Shown: one piece after another, positions 36,259 to 44,290 of the stretch
Layout of the letters: each line of letters begins with the position of its first letter
Numbering within the stretch: the stretch's first letter is position 1
From: Ruminiclostridium sufflavum DSM 19573
GTDB lineage: Bacteria > Bacillota > Clostridia > Acetivibrionales > DSM-1351
Assembly (NCBI RefSeq): GCF_003208175.1
Contig: NZ_QKMR01000006.1
Coordinates: 22,053-86,052, forward strand
Length of the DNA: 64,000 nt
Direction of reading: 5' to 3'
Made by a program: the position numbers and the translations under genes
Notes under the pieces: model-generated
The model's input: only the letters and a program-made list of their open reading frames with translations
What the model was told of the DNA's origin: nothing
Databases searched by the model: none

Positions 36259-37464
36259 TTGTTGAAAAAATTTTTAAAGATACTTTTGGTAGTTTTTGTT
36301 ATACTGGCAAATATGTTTTACAATGATTTATCTTATGCGGATGATATCAGCGATGATGAGCCGATTGATTATTTATTCAACCAAGAGAGTGTTGAAGCCG
36401 TAGGAAAAAATATTCCTAAGATATCGGCCGGTGCGGCAATAGTTATTGATGTCGCCAGCGGAAGAGTTCTCTATGAAAAAAATGCATATACCAGACGTTC
36501 TATTGCAAGTACCACTAAAATAATGACGGCTATAGTTGCAATTGAAAACGGGAAAGAAAATGAGGATGTTATTGTAAGTAAAAAGGCAGCATCTATATCA
36601 GGCTCCCAGGTTAATTTACAGGAGGGCAAAACCTATAAACTGGGAGACTTATTGTATGCCATGATGCTCAGGTCGGGTAATGATGCGGCAATAGCAATAG
36701 CAGAGCATGTGGGAGGCTCGGAAGAAGCTTTTGCTGAGATGATGAACAGAAAGGCGGCTGAAATAGGAGCAACCAATACGAACTTTGTGACTCCCCATGG
36801 ACTTGATAATCCACAGCATTACTCAACACCCTATGACCTCGCATTAATCACACAGTATGCTCTCAGAAATGAAAAATTCTGCAAAATTGTAGGGACAAAA
36901 GCCTCTACATTTATGGGAAGCAATATTACAAATACCAATGAAATGCTGAGCCTGTATCCGGGAGCTGATGGAGTGAAAACAGGATATACAGGCCAAGCCG
37001 GAAGATGTCTTGTGACTTCTGCAACTCATGACGGCTGGAGGGTGATATCAGTTGTGCTCAATTGCAGCTCAAGGTCTGTCAGGGCACAGAGCAGCAAGAC
37101 CTTATTGGATTATGCCTTCAACAATTATAAAAGCCGCGAGTATTTAAAAGAGGGACAGAGGATTTCTGATATTAAGCTGCATAAAGGCCTGGAAGATAAC
37201 ATACCCCTTTATTCGGACAGAGACATTTCAATTCCGCTGAAAGAGGAGGAAGCAGCGAAGCTTGAAACAATATATAATTTTTCCGGGGAAATAGAAGCAC
37301 CTGTAAAAATCTACAGCAAGGTGGGAACAATTGATTACAGGCTGGATGGAAAGCTGCTTGCCTCGGCAGATATTATAACCCATAATGAAATAGGCAGAAA
37401 GGATTTCTATTTTTATTTTAATAAAATTTTTAAATCCTGGACCGGACTTGTACGAGGGAAGTAA
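36259..37464 (+). CDS. dacF: D-alanyl-D-alanine carboxypeptidase (DacF/DacA type, S11)
   Basis: Removes the terminal D-Ala from peptidoglycan stem peptides, outside the membrane. Signal peptide: KKFLKILLVVFVILANMFY, with likely cleavage at SYA-DD. The S11 catalytic motifs are STTK (in RRSIASTTKIM), SGN (LRSGNDAAIAIAEHVGG) and KTG (GVKTGYTGQAG). A C-terminal PBP5_C-like domain follows. The frame is open to 36163, but only the part from about 36259 gives a normal signal peptide; TTG 36259 follows GGGG at 8 bp and TTG 36262 is equally possible. DacA and DacF cannot be separated by sequence alone; the sporulation genes nearby are only a hint. Confidence 0.88.
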   Translation: MLKKFLKILLVVFVILANMFYNDLSYADDISDDEPIDYLFNQESVEAVGKNIPKISAGAAIVIDVASGRVLYEKNAYTRRSIASTTKIMTAIVAIENGKENEDVIVSKKAASISGSQVNLQEGKTYKLGDLLYAMMLRSGNDAAIAIAEHVGGSEEAFAEMMNRKAAEIGATNTNFVTPHGLDNPQHYSTPYDLALITQYALRNEKFCKIVGTKASTFMGSNITNTNEMLSLYPGADGVKTGYTGQAGRCLVTSATHDGWRVISVVLNCSSRSVRAQSSKTLLDYAFNNYKSREYLKEGQRISDIKLHKGLEDNIPLYSDRDISIPLKEEEAAKLETIYNFSGEIEAPVKIYSKVGTIDYRLDGKLLASADIITHNEIGRKDFYFYFNKIFKSWTGLVRGK

Positions 37465-37484
37465 AGATGGCATAATAGTCTTTG

Positions 37485-37537
37485 AGTTAATTACTATCAG
37501 CCGATGAAATAGGTTTTTAGCCGGTAGTAATTTAATT
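37485..37537. repeat. Dispersed palindromic repeat, copy F (fold-back form)
   Basis: AGTTAATTACTATCAGCC (37485-37502) and AGCCGGTAGTAATTTAATT (37519-37537) are inverted copies around GATGAAATAGGTTTTT. Like copy B, both halves are of the right-end type and the GGTTCAAGCC segment is absent. It lies between the dacF-like and radical SAM genes. Confidence 0.65.
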
Positions 37538-37567
37538 ATTAGAGCCTAGAAAAGAGAATTAAAATAT

Positions 37568-39337
37568 ATGAAAACAGTTTTAACAGGAATAAATTCCAAA
37601 TATATACATACCTGCTTGGCTGTATGGTATTTGAAGTCAAGTATTTCTAAAGGGTCAAAAATTCCTGATGAGAGTATTCTCATAAGAGAATTCACAATAA
37701 ATGACAGCAAGGATAATATTCTTGCCGAAATATATAAGGAAAAGCCTGATATTATAACCTTTTCCTGTTATATATGGAATACTGAGCTTATACTTATGCT
37801 CTCAAAGGAATTGAAAAAGCTTCTGCCCGGATGCCTTATAGTTTTGGGGGGGCCTGAGGTTTCATATAATGCGGAGGCTGTTTTAAAGGACAACTGTTCA
37901 ATTGATTTTGTCTTATGCGGTGAGGGTGAAGAGACATTTCCCGTATTGTACGGTTCTCTGCTGGAAGGAACCGATGCTTATAGGAGCTTAAGCGGGATTG
38001 CATACAGGACTGAAAGCTCTGTGGTTTATAACAAGGGCTTCAGTCTTATACAAAATCTGGATGATATAAATTCTCCATATACTCCGGAGCTGTTGGAGGC
38101 TGCGGCAAACAGGATAGTCTACTATGAATCCTCACGCGGCTGTCCCTTTTCGTGCTCTTATTGCATATCATCCACCTTTAATGGTGTCAGGTTTTTTTCC
38201 ATGGACAGAGTTAAGCAGGATTTGAATACCCTGTTATTGTACAAGCCCAAGCTTATAAAATTTGTTGACAGAACCTTCAACTGCAATAAGCGCAGAGCAA
38301 AGGAGATATTCGAGTATATTATCGGACTGAAAAGCAGTACATTATTTCATTTTGAGGCTGCCGCGGATTTATTTGACGAGGATATTCTGCGCCTGCTGAG
38401 CAATGCACCTAAAGGAACTATACAGCTTGAAATAGGAATACAGACAACAAATGCCGACACGCTTGAAGAAATAGACAGAGTCACTGATATCGCAAAATTG
38501 TCAGGCAATGTAAAAAAAATACTTGATAACGGAAACATACATGTGCATCTTGACTTGATTGCAGGGCTGCCCTGCGAAAATCTGGAAACCTTCAAAAAAT
38601 CCTTTAACGATGTTTACGGTATGAGGCCTCACCAGCTTCAGCTTGGCTTTTTAAAGCTTTTACACGGGTCAAGGATACGCAAGGAGGCAGAGAAGCATGG
38701 TTTTGTCTATAGAAGCTATGCGCCTTATGAGGTGCTGAAAAATAATTATGTTTCCTTTGAGGATATTCTTCTTATGAAGGATGTTGAAGAGGTTCTTGAA
38801 AGATATTACAATTCCTCAAGATACGGAAGCTCCCTGGAGTTTATTGAGGAAGGCTTTTTTCCTGACGCCTTCGAGCTGTATTACAGGCTTTCTGTATTCT
38901 GCAGGGAGAGGGGGTATCTGGACAGGCCCATATCCTATAGGGAGAATATTGCCATTTTGTATGAGTTTTTTGAAAGCAGGATTTCTTCTCAGAAGCTTAG
39001 TATTTGCGAAAAAAATTCAGAAGTATTCCGACAGAAAATGATTTTTGATTTTCTTTCCTGCGACAGCTCATGTGCCGTACCGGAGTGCCTGAAAAGGGAA
39101 AAGGATTTAATAAGCGTTGGTTCTATACATCAGCTGTTGAAAAATGAAGAGCTTGTCAAGGAATATCTTCCGGATTTTATTGGTGCGCCTGTCAAAAGCA
39201 TATTAAAAAAAATATTCTTTATTAAATTGAACGAGCTTACCCAAGACGGTGAAATAATGCTGTTTGACTATTCAGGAAGGGACTTGCTGAGCGGCAGGTA
39301 CAGGAGTGCCGCGGTGAAATATTTCTTTTTAGGTTAA
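37568..39337 (+). CDS. B12-binding-domain radical SAM protein (DUF4080 type)
   Basis: The 589-residue protein has an N-terminal cobalamin-binding-like domain (1-130; VLGGPEVSYN) and a radical SAM core with CxxxCxxC in SRGCPFSCSYCISS. A VHLDLIAGLPCENLETF block follows, and a C-terminal DUF4080-like region. Such enzymes use SAM cleavage, often with cobalamin, in methylations or ring rearrangements; the substrate is unknown. The ATG lies 30 bp after repeat copy F with only a weak ribosome site (AAAAGAGAATTAAAAT). There is no modified-peptide or pathway context beside it, so I assign no role. Confidence 0.88.
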   Translation: MKTVLTGINSKYIHTCLAVWYLKSSISKGSKIPDESILIREFTINDSKDNILAEIYKEKPDIITFSCYIWNTELILMLSKELKKLLPGCLIVLGGPEVSYNAEAVLKDNCSIDFVLCGEGEETFPVLYGSLLEGTDAYRSLSGIAYRTESSVVYNKGFSLIQNLDDINSPYTPELLEAAANRIVYYESSRGCPFSCSYCISSTFNGVRFFSMDRVKQDLNTLLLYKPKLIKFVDRTFNCNKRRAKEIFEYIIGLKSSTLFHFEAAADLFDEDILRLLSNAPKGTIQLEIGIQTTNADTLEEIDRVTDIAKLSGNVKKILDNGNIHVHLDLIAGLPCENLETFKKSFNDVYGMRPHQLQLGFLKLLHGSRIRKEAEKHGFVYRSYAPYEVLKNNYVSFEDILLMKDVEEVLERYYNSSRYGSSLEFIEEGFFPDAFELYYRLSVFCRERGYLDRPISYRENIAILYEFFESRISSQKLSICEKNSEVFRQKMIFDFLSCDSSCAVPECLKREKDLISVGSIHQLLKNEELVKEYLPDFIGAPVKSILKKIFFIKLNELTQDGEIMLFDYSGRDLLSGRYRSAAVKYFFLG

Positions 39338-39441
39338 CTTGTCTAATTGATAATATTATGAAGAAAGGACACATATATTTTAAAATGAATTAATTTTAAA
39401 ATTAATGACATTTACAAGTAGCCAAAAAGGGAGGTTTTTGA

Positions 39442-41376
39442 ATGACCGCACCGGAGTTTAATTTCAGAGAAATGATTCAAAAGGACAGGGAAGAAAGAAT
39501 CAAAGAGCAGTTTGAAGGTACATTCATAGAGTATCTGGATATCGTAAAAGCAAATCCCGCAGCAGCAGTTCTTTCACACCAAAGGATGTATGATCTGATT
39601 ATTTCACAGGGCTTTGAAGCTGTCAAGACAGATGAGAATCCAAGGTTAAGAAGAATATATGGCAATGACATTATTAAAAAGTACTCTTTCTTTGAGAATG
39701 ACTTTTTTGGGATTGATAAAACCATAATGAAAATTGTGAGATACTTTCACTCAGCAGCAATGGCAGGAGAAGAAGCAAGACAGGTGCTGTATCTGGTAGG
39801 CCCTGTAGGGGCAGGGAAATCTTCAATAATGGAAGCCTTGAAGAAGGCCCTTGAATGTGCAGAGCCTATTTATGGGCTGAAAGGCTGTCCGATGAGGGAA
39901 GAACCGCTGCATCTCATACCGAAGCACTTGCGCAGTGAATTTGAAAAAACCCTGAAGGTAAAAATAGAAGGGGATCTTTGCCCGGTTTGCAGATACAGGC
40001 TGAAAAACGAGTATCATGGAGAGTATGAAGGCTTTCCGGTAGTATCCACAGGCTTTTCAATACGTTCAAGAAAGGGTATAGGAGTTGTACCTCCTGTTGA
40101 TCCGAACAATCAGGACACTTCTATATTAACGGGAAGCGTTGATATCTCCAAAATTGACTTGTATCCGGAGGATGATCCCAGAGTGCTGTCCCTTAATGGA
40201 GCATTTAATGTGGGAAACAGAGGAATAGTTGAATTCATAGAGGTGTTCAAGAACGAAACGGAATACCTGCATACTATGATTACCGCTACACAGGAAAAAT
40301 CGGTTCCTTCTCCCGGAAAAGGGGCTATGGTGTATTTTGACGGGGTAATTCTTGCGCATTCAAATGAGGCGGAGTGGAACAAATTCAGATCCGATCATAC
40401 AAATGAAGCTATTCTGGACCGAATTGTAAAGGTCGAGGTTCCCTATTGCCTTGAGCTGAATGAGGAAATCAAGATATACAAGAAAATGCTGTCCAGAAGC
40501 AATTTTAAAGCTCACATAGCGCCGCATACAATAGAAATTGCATCAATGTTCGCTATTCTGACAAGGCTGAGCCCTTCAGGAAAGGTCGATCCAATCACAA
40601 AGCTGAAGATATATAACGGTGAGGAAATACTGGAAAAGGGCATGACCAGAAAGATTGATATATTTGAGCTGCGTGAGGAAGCACCCAGAGAGGGAATGAC
40701 GGGAATTTCAACAAGGTTTATCATGAAGGCACTTGATACTACACTTTCAGAATCTGAAAACAACTGCATCAATCCAATTGCACTTATGGAGACGCTTATT
40801 AAATCGGTAAAGGAGCTTGGGATAGGCGAAGAGGAAAAGGAGAGATACTTAAGGCTTATCTATGATTCGGTTAAAAAAGAATATAACAAAATTCTTGAAA
40901 AAGAGGTTACAAAGGCCTTTATACATGGTTACAAGGAGCAGGCGGAAAGCTTGTTCAATAATTATCTGGATCATGCGGAGGCTTTTGTTAACAAAACAAA
41001 AATTAAGGATTCTAATACGGGAGAGGAGCTTGAGCCAGATGAAAAATTCATGCGGTCAATCGAGGAGCAAATCGGGATATCCGATACTGCTGTAAAGGGA
41101 TTTCGTTCTGATGTAACCGCATATATGTTTTTTGTCATGAGGAATGGAGGAACTCTGGATTATACCAGCTATGAGCCGCTCAAGGAGGCAATCGAAAAGA
41201 AATTAACGGCGTCGGTAAGGGATTTAAGCAGGATAATTACACAGACAAAGGTCAGGGATAAGGAGCAGACACAAAAATACAATACTATGGTGGAAGAAAT
41301 GAAGAAAAATGGCTACTGTGATAATTGCTGCAACGTTATCTTAAAGTATTCCGCTAATAATCTGTGGAAAGATTGA
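39442..41376 (+). CDS. prkA: Serine protein kinase PrkA (YeaG family)
   Basis: PrkA-type proteins have an AAA+ domain and a C-terminal kinase-like domain, and act in starvation and sporulation in Firmicutes. Seen in the 644-residue product: Walker A LVGPVGAGKSSIMEAL (about 115), the insert with CPVCRYR, VEFIEVFKNETEYLHTMITA, and the PrkA C-terminal domain, ending with a CDNCCNVIL cysteine motif. ATG 39442 follows GGGAGG. It is followed by yhbH (22 bp) and spoVR (6 bp), the conserved prkA-yhbH-spoVR cluster (yeaG-yeaH-ycgB in E. coli). Current data suggest an ATP-dependent protease activity for some members; the kinase name is historical. Confidence 0.95.
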   Translation: MTAPEFNFREMIQKDREERIKEQFEGTFIEYLDIVKANPAAAVLSHQRMYDLIISQGFEAVKTDENPRLRRIYGNDIIKKYSFFENDFFGIDKTIMKIVRYFHSAAMAGEEARQVLYLVGPVGAGKSSIMEALKKALECAEPIYGLKGCPMREEPLHLIPKHLRSEFEKTLKVKIEGDLCPVCRYRLKNEYHGEYEGFPVVSTGFSIRSRKGIGVVPPVDPNNQDTSILTGSVDISKIDLYPEDDPRVLSLNGAFNVGNRGIVEFIEVFKNETEYLHTMITATQEKSVPSPGKGAMVYFDGVILAHSNEAEWNKFRSDHTNEAILDRIVKVEVPYCLELNEEIKIYKKMLSRSNFKAHIAPHTIEIASMFAILTRLSPSGKVDPITKLKIYNGEEILEKGMTRKIDIFELREEAPREGMTGISTRFIMKALDTTLSESENNCINPIALMETLIKSVKELGIGEEEKERYLRLIYDSVKKEYNKILEKEVTKAFIHGYKEQAESLFNNYLDHAEAFVNKTKIKDSNTGEELEPDEKFMRSIEEQIGISDTAVKGFRSDVTAYMFFVMRNGGTLDYTSYEPLKEAIEKKLTASVRDLSRIITQTKVRDKEQTQKYNTMVEEMKKNGYCDNCCNVILKYSANNLWKD

Positions 41377-41398
41377 TTGCAGCTTTGGAGGGTGAAGA

Positions 41399-42604
41399 AT
41401 GACCATTTTTAGGGAGTGCAGCAATGACGGCAGAGACAGGTCTGCCGAGGACAGACGCAGGCACAGAGAATTAATAGAAGATTCAATAAAGAAAAATCTT
41501 GGTAATATTATAGCTGAGGAAAGTATTATAGGAAAAAGCAAGGACAAAAAAATTAAAATTCCGATTAAGGGAATAAAGGAATATCAATTTATATATGGTA
41601 AAAGTAAGCCGGGAATAGGTGTCGGAAACGGAGAGGAAAAAAGGGGCGATAAATTTTCGGGCGAGGAGCAGAGCAATTCGGGAAAAGACAAGGCAGGCAA
41701 TCAGGAGGGTGAAGAAATATATGAGACGGAAATAACCATAGAGGAGGTGGTAAGATATCTTTTTGACGATCTGGAGCTTCCAGATATAGACAAAAAACAG
41801 CTTTCTCAATTAGAAGAAAAAAGCTACAGAAAGCTTGGATATCAGAACCGGGGAATACCTCCCAAGCTTGCAAAAAAGCGTTCGGTTGTTGAAAAAATAA
41901 AAAGAAAGCAATCCTTCAAAAGGGCAATTGCAGAAAAAAGCCAAGCTCAGCCGGAGGATATTTCTTCAGATAATGAAAATAGAAGATTTCCGTTCGTAGA
42001 GGAGGACTTAAGATACTACAGGATAAAGGAAGAAAACAAGAGAGACTACAATGCGGTAGTGCTATGTATAATGGATGTTTCAGGCTCTATGGACCAGACA
42101 AAAAAATATCTTGCAAGAAGCTTTTATTTTCTGCTGTATCAGTTTTTGCAGCTGAAATATTCCAATGTGGATGTAGTTTTTATTGCTCATACAACTACTG
42201 CCAAGGAGGTAAATGAAAAGGAATTCTTTCATAGAGGCGAGTCCGGAGGTACTTACATCAGCAGTGGCTATGAAAAGGCTCTGGAGATAATCTCCCAAAG
42301 ATACAGCCCGGCCAACTGGAATGTGTATGCTTTTCATTGCAGTGACGGGGATAACTGGTCAGAGGATAATAAGAAAGCCATTGAGAGTGCTAAAAGGCTT
42401 TGTGAGGTCTGCAATTTATTCGGCTACGGCGAAATTGTACCGGGTTACTACAGCATAGGAAGTACAATTAAAACCGAATTGCTGGGAAAGATAGATAACA
42501 GGAATTTTGCGGCAATTAATATCAATAAAAAGGAAGATGTGCTGCCTGCGTTAAAAAAGCTGCTTGACAAGGTCAGTGATAAAGATGTGGAACAGGAGGG
42601 TTGA
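41399..42604 (+). CDS. yhbH: Sporulation protein YhbH (YeaH family, VWA-like)
   Basis: The 401-residue protein starts with the family pattern RDRSAEDRRRHRELIEDSI and has a basic middle region. Its C-terminal von Willebrand-like domain has the MIDAS motif DVSGSM in AVVLCIMDVSGSMDQTKKY. YHCSDGDNW-like sequence (AFHCSDGDNWSED) and GYGEIVPGYY follow. Its function is unknown; in Bacillus the gene belongs to the mother-cell sporulation regulon. It lies between prkA and spoVR, with the spoVR ribosome site AGGAGGG overlapping its last codons. Confidence 0.95.
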   Translation: MTIFRECSNDGRDRSAEDRRRHRELIEDSIKKNLGNIIAEESIIGKSKDKKIKIPIKGIKEYQFIYGKSKPGIGVGNGEEKRGDKFSGEEQSNSGKDKAGNQEGEEIYETEITIEEVVRYLFDDLELPDIDKKQLSQLEEKSYRKLGYQNRGIPPKLAKKRSVVEKIKRKQSFKRAIAEKSQAQPEDISSDNENRRFPFVEEDLRYYRIKEENKRDYNAVVLCIMDVSGSMDQTKKYLARSFYFLLYQFLQLKYSNVDVVFIAHTTTAKEVNEKEFFHRGESGGTYISSGYEKALEIISQRYSPANWNVYAFHCSDGDNWSEDNKKAIESAKRLCEVCNLFGYGEIVPGYYSIGSTIKTELLGKIDNRNFAAININKKEDVLPALKKLLDKVSDKDVEQEG

Positions 42605-42609
42605 CGCTG

Positions 42610-43995
42610 ATGGCAGACTTTAGCATTCTGGAGCTGGAATATTGGAATGAACGTATTGAAGGGCTGGCAAGGAACTGCGGCTTGGATTACTATAATCAGG
42701 AATTTGAAATAATAAATTATGAGGATATGATCGGGTATGAATCCTATATAGGGATGCCTTCCCACTACCCTCATTGGAGCTATGGAAAGTCCTATGAAAG
42801 AATAAAAACCCTGCATAAATATAATTTGACAGGTCTGCCTTATGAAATGGTTATTAACTCTGATCCTTGCATTGCATATCTGATGAAGGATAACTCCTTG
42901 CTGGTTCAGGTTCTTACTATTGCCCATGTATATGCGCACAATGATTTTTTCAAAAATAACAGGCTCTTTAAGCTGGGAACCAAGGCAGAATATGCAATTG
43001 AGATGTTTAAAAACCATGCTAACCGTATCAGGGAGTATATCTCGGATCCCAGCATAGGCTATGCGAGAGTGGAAAAAATACTGAATGCCGCACATGCGGT
43101 AAAGCTGCAAACAGAACGCGTAGCTGAGTTTCAGAGCGGAAGTGAAAAAAAGGAAGAACCGAAATTCGCAATAAAAGAGAACAAAAAGGAGTTTCCGAAT
43201 TTGGAGAGATATTCTGGCAGTCCGGCCGGCTCCATAGATAAGGAGCTTCAGGAAGACCTTTTTCTGTCAGAGCCCCAGGAGGATATATTGAAATTCATAG
43301 CTGAAAACGGATGCCTGCAGGATTGGGAGAAGGACATATTATCTATAGTCAGAGAAGAAGCGCAATACTTTATTCCCCAGATTGAAACTAAGATTATGAA
43401 TGAAGGCTGGGCCAGCTTTTGGCATTATAATATATTAAATAAGCTTGAGCTGCCTCAGAATATGCATTTGGAATTCCTCAGAAGGCATAATGAAGTTATA
43501 AGGCCTTTAAAGTCATCTATCAACCCGTATTATATAGGCTTTAAAATGTTTGAAGACCTGTATAATAAGTTTGGCTCTGAGAAGATATTTGAGGTGAGAA
43601 ATACCGAGAGGGATCAATCCTTCATAAGGAGATATCTGACTCAGGAGCTTTGCACTGAAATGAATCTTTTTGAGTATGTGACTGCGGGAAATGACTACAT
43701 GGTTTCTGAAGTCTCAGATGAAGAGGGCTGGAAGGTAATCAGGGAAACCTTATGTAATACAGTGGGTATCGGAAGCATTCCTACCATCGTGGTAAGCGAT
43801 TGGAATAAAAAGGACAATACACTTATGCTAAAGCATGAATTTGACGGAAGAGAGCTTGAATTGGGATACGCTTATGAAACCTTGAAGCATATAGTGGACC
43901 TTTGGAACGGAAAGACCTTATTGACAACTCAGCTTGAAGGAAAGCAAAAAAGCATAAATTGCGATGAAGCAAAAAGAATTTCATTATACGGCTAG
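42610..43995 (+). CDS. spoVR: Stage V sporulation protein R
   Basis: SpoVR is a cytosolic protein involved in spore cortex formation in Bacillus; homologues occur in non-spore-formers with prkA and yeaH. The 461-residue product has the conserved GMPSHYPHWSYGKSYER, YAHNDFFKNNRLF, EGWASFWHYNI and INPYYIGFKMFEDL blocks. ATG 42610 is 9 bp after AGGAGGG (42594-42600); a TTG at 42601 overlaps the yhbH stop and the ribosome site. It is the third gene of the prkA-yhbH-spoVR operon. Confidence 0.96.
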   Translation: MADFSILELEYWNERIEGLARNCGLDYYNQEFEIINYEDMIGYESYIGMPSHYPHWSYGKSYERIKTLHKYNLTGLPYEMVINSDPCIAYLMKDNSLLVQVLTIAHVYAHNDFFKNNRLFKLGTKAEYAIEMFKNHANRIREYISDPSIGYARVEKILNAAHAVKLQTERVAEFQSGSEKKEEPKFAIKENKKEFPNLERYSGSPAGSIDKELQEDLFLSEPQEDILKFIAENGCLQDWEKDILSIVREEAQYFIPQIETKIMNEGWASFWHYNILNKLELPQNMHLEFLRRHNEVIRPLKSSINPYYIGFKMFEDLYNKFGSEKIFEVRNTERDQSFIRRYLTQELCTEMNLFEYVTAGNDYMVSEVSDEEGWKVIRETLCNTVGIGSIPTIVVSDWNKKDNTLMLKHEFDGRELELGYAYETLKHIVDLWNGKTLLTTQLEGKQKSINCDEAKRISLYG

Positions 43996-44103
43996 GCAGG
44001 ACACAGCGTAAGGGCAGGCAATCGAAACCATGGGGGAGGCTATCTGAGAAAAATAATTAAAGGCAGTTAATCCAGCCATATGGTATAAGAGTAAAAAATA
44101 TTG

Positions 44104-44130
44104 TTAGCACTCTTATTAAATGAGTGCTAA
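44104..44130. promoter_or_regulatory. CIRCE element (HrcA operator)
   Basis: A perfect match to CIRCE: TTAGCACTC, nine bases, GAGTGCTAA. HrcA binds this inverted repeat to repress class I heat-shock genes. It lies 160 bp before htpG and 7 bp before the -35 box of the best promoter, so it sits upstream of that promoter rather than over its start point. Confidence 0.93.
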
Positions 44131-44137
44131 AAAATAC

Positions 44138-44166
44138 TTGAAATTTTTCGGCAATAGAGTTATATT
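44138..44166 (+). promoter_or_regulatory. Candidate sigma-A promoter of htpG
   Basis: TTGAAA (44138-44143) and TATATT (44161-44166) are 17 bp apart. The promoter is flanked by a perfect 10-bp inverted repeat, TACTTGAAAT (44135-44144) and ATTTCAAGTA (44181-44190). Confidence 0.65.
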
Positions 44167-44220
44167 ATTACTATCGTAATATTTCAAGTAATACAAAGGC
44201 TGAATATTTAAATTAACAAA

Positions 44221-44290
44221 AAAGGAGGACCGAGTCCATGCCGGTACTTTAACGGAATTTTGTACCAACAGAGGGCTGGACATAATTATC
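44221..44290 (+). promoter_or_regulatory. htpG leader: strong ribosome site, four-codon uORF and hairpin
   Basis: AAAGGAGG (44221-44228) serves an ATG at 44238 that encodes only MPVL before TAA (44250-44252). GGTAC (44243-44247) and GTACC (44262-44266) can pair, bringing the strong site closer to the htpG ATG. The ribosome site nearest htpG, GAGGG (44271-44275), is 15 bp away, so translation may depend on the leader (inference). Confidence 0.4.
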
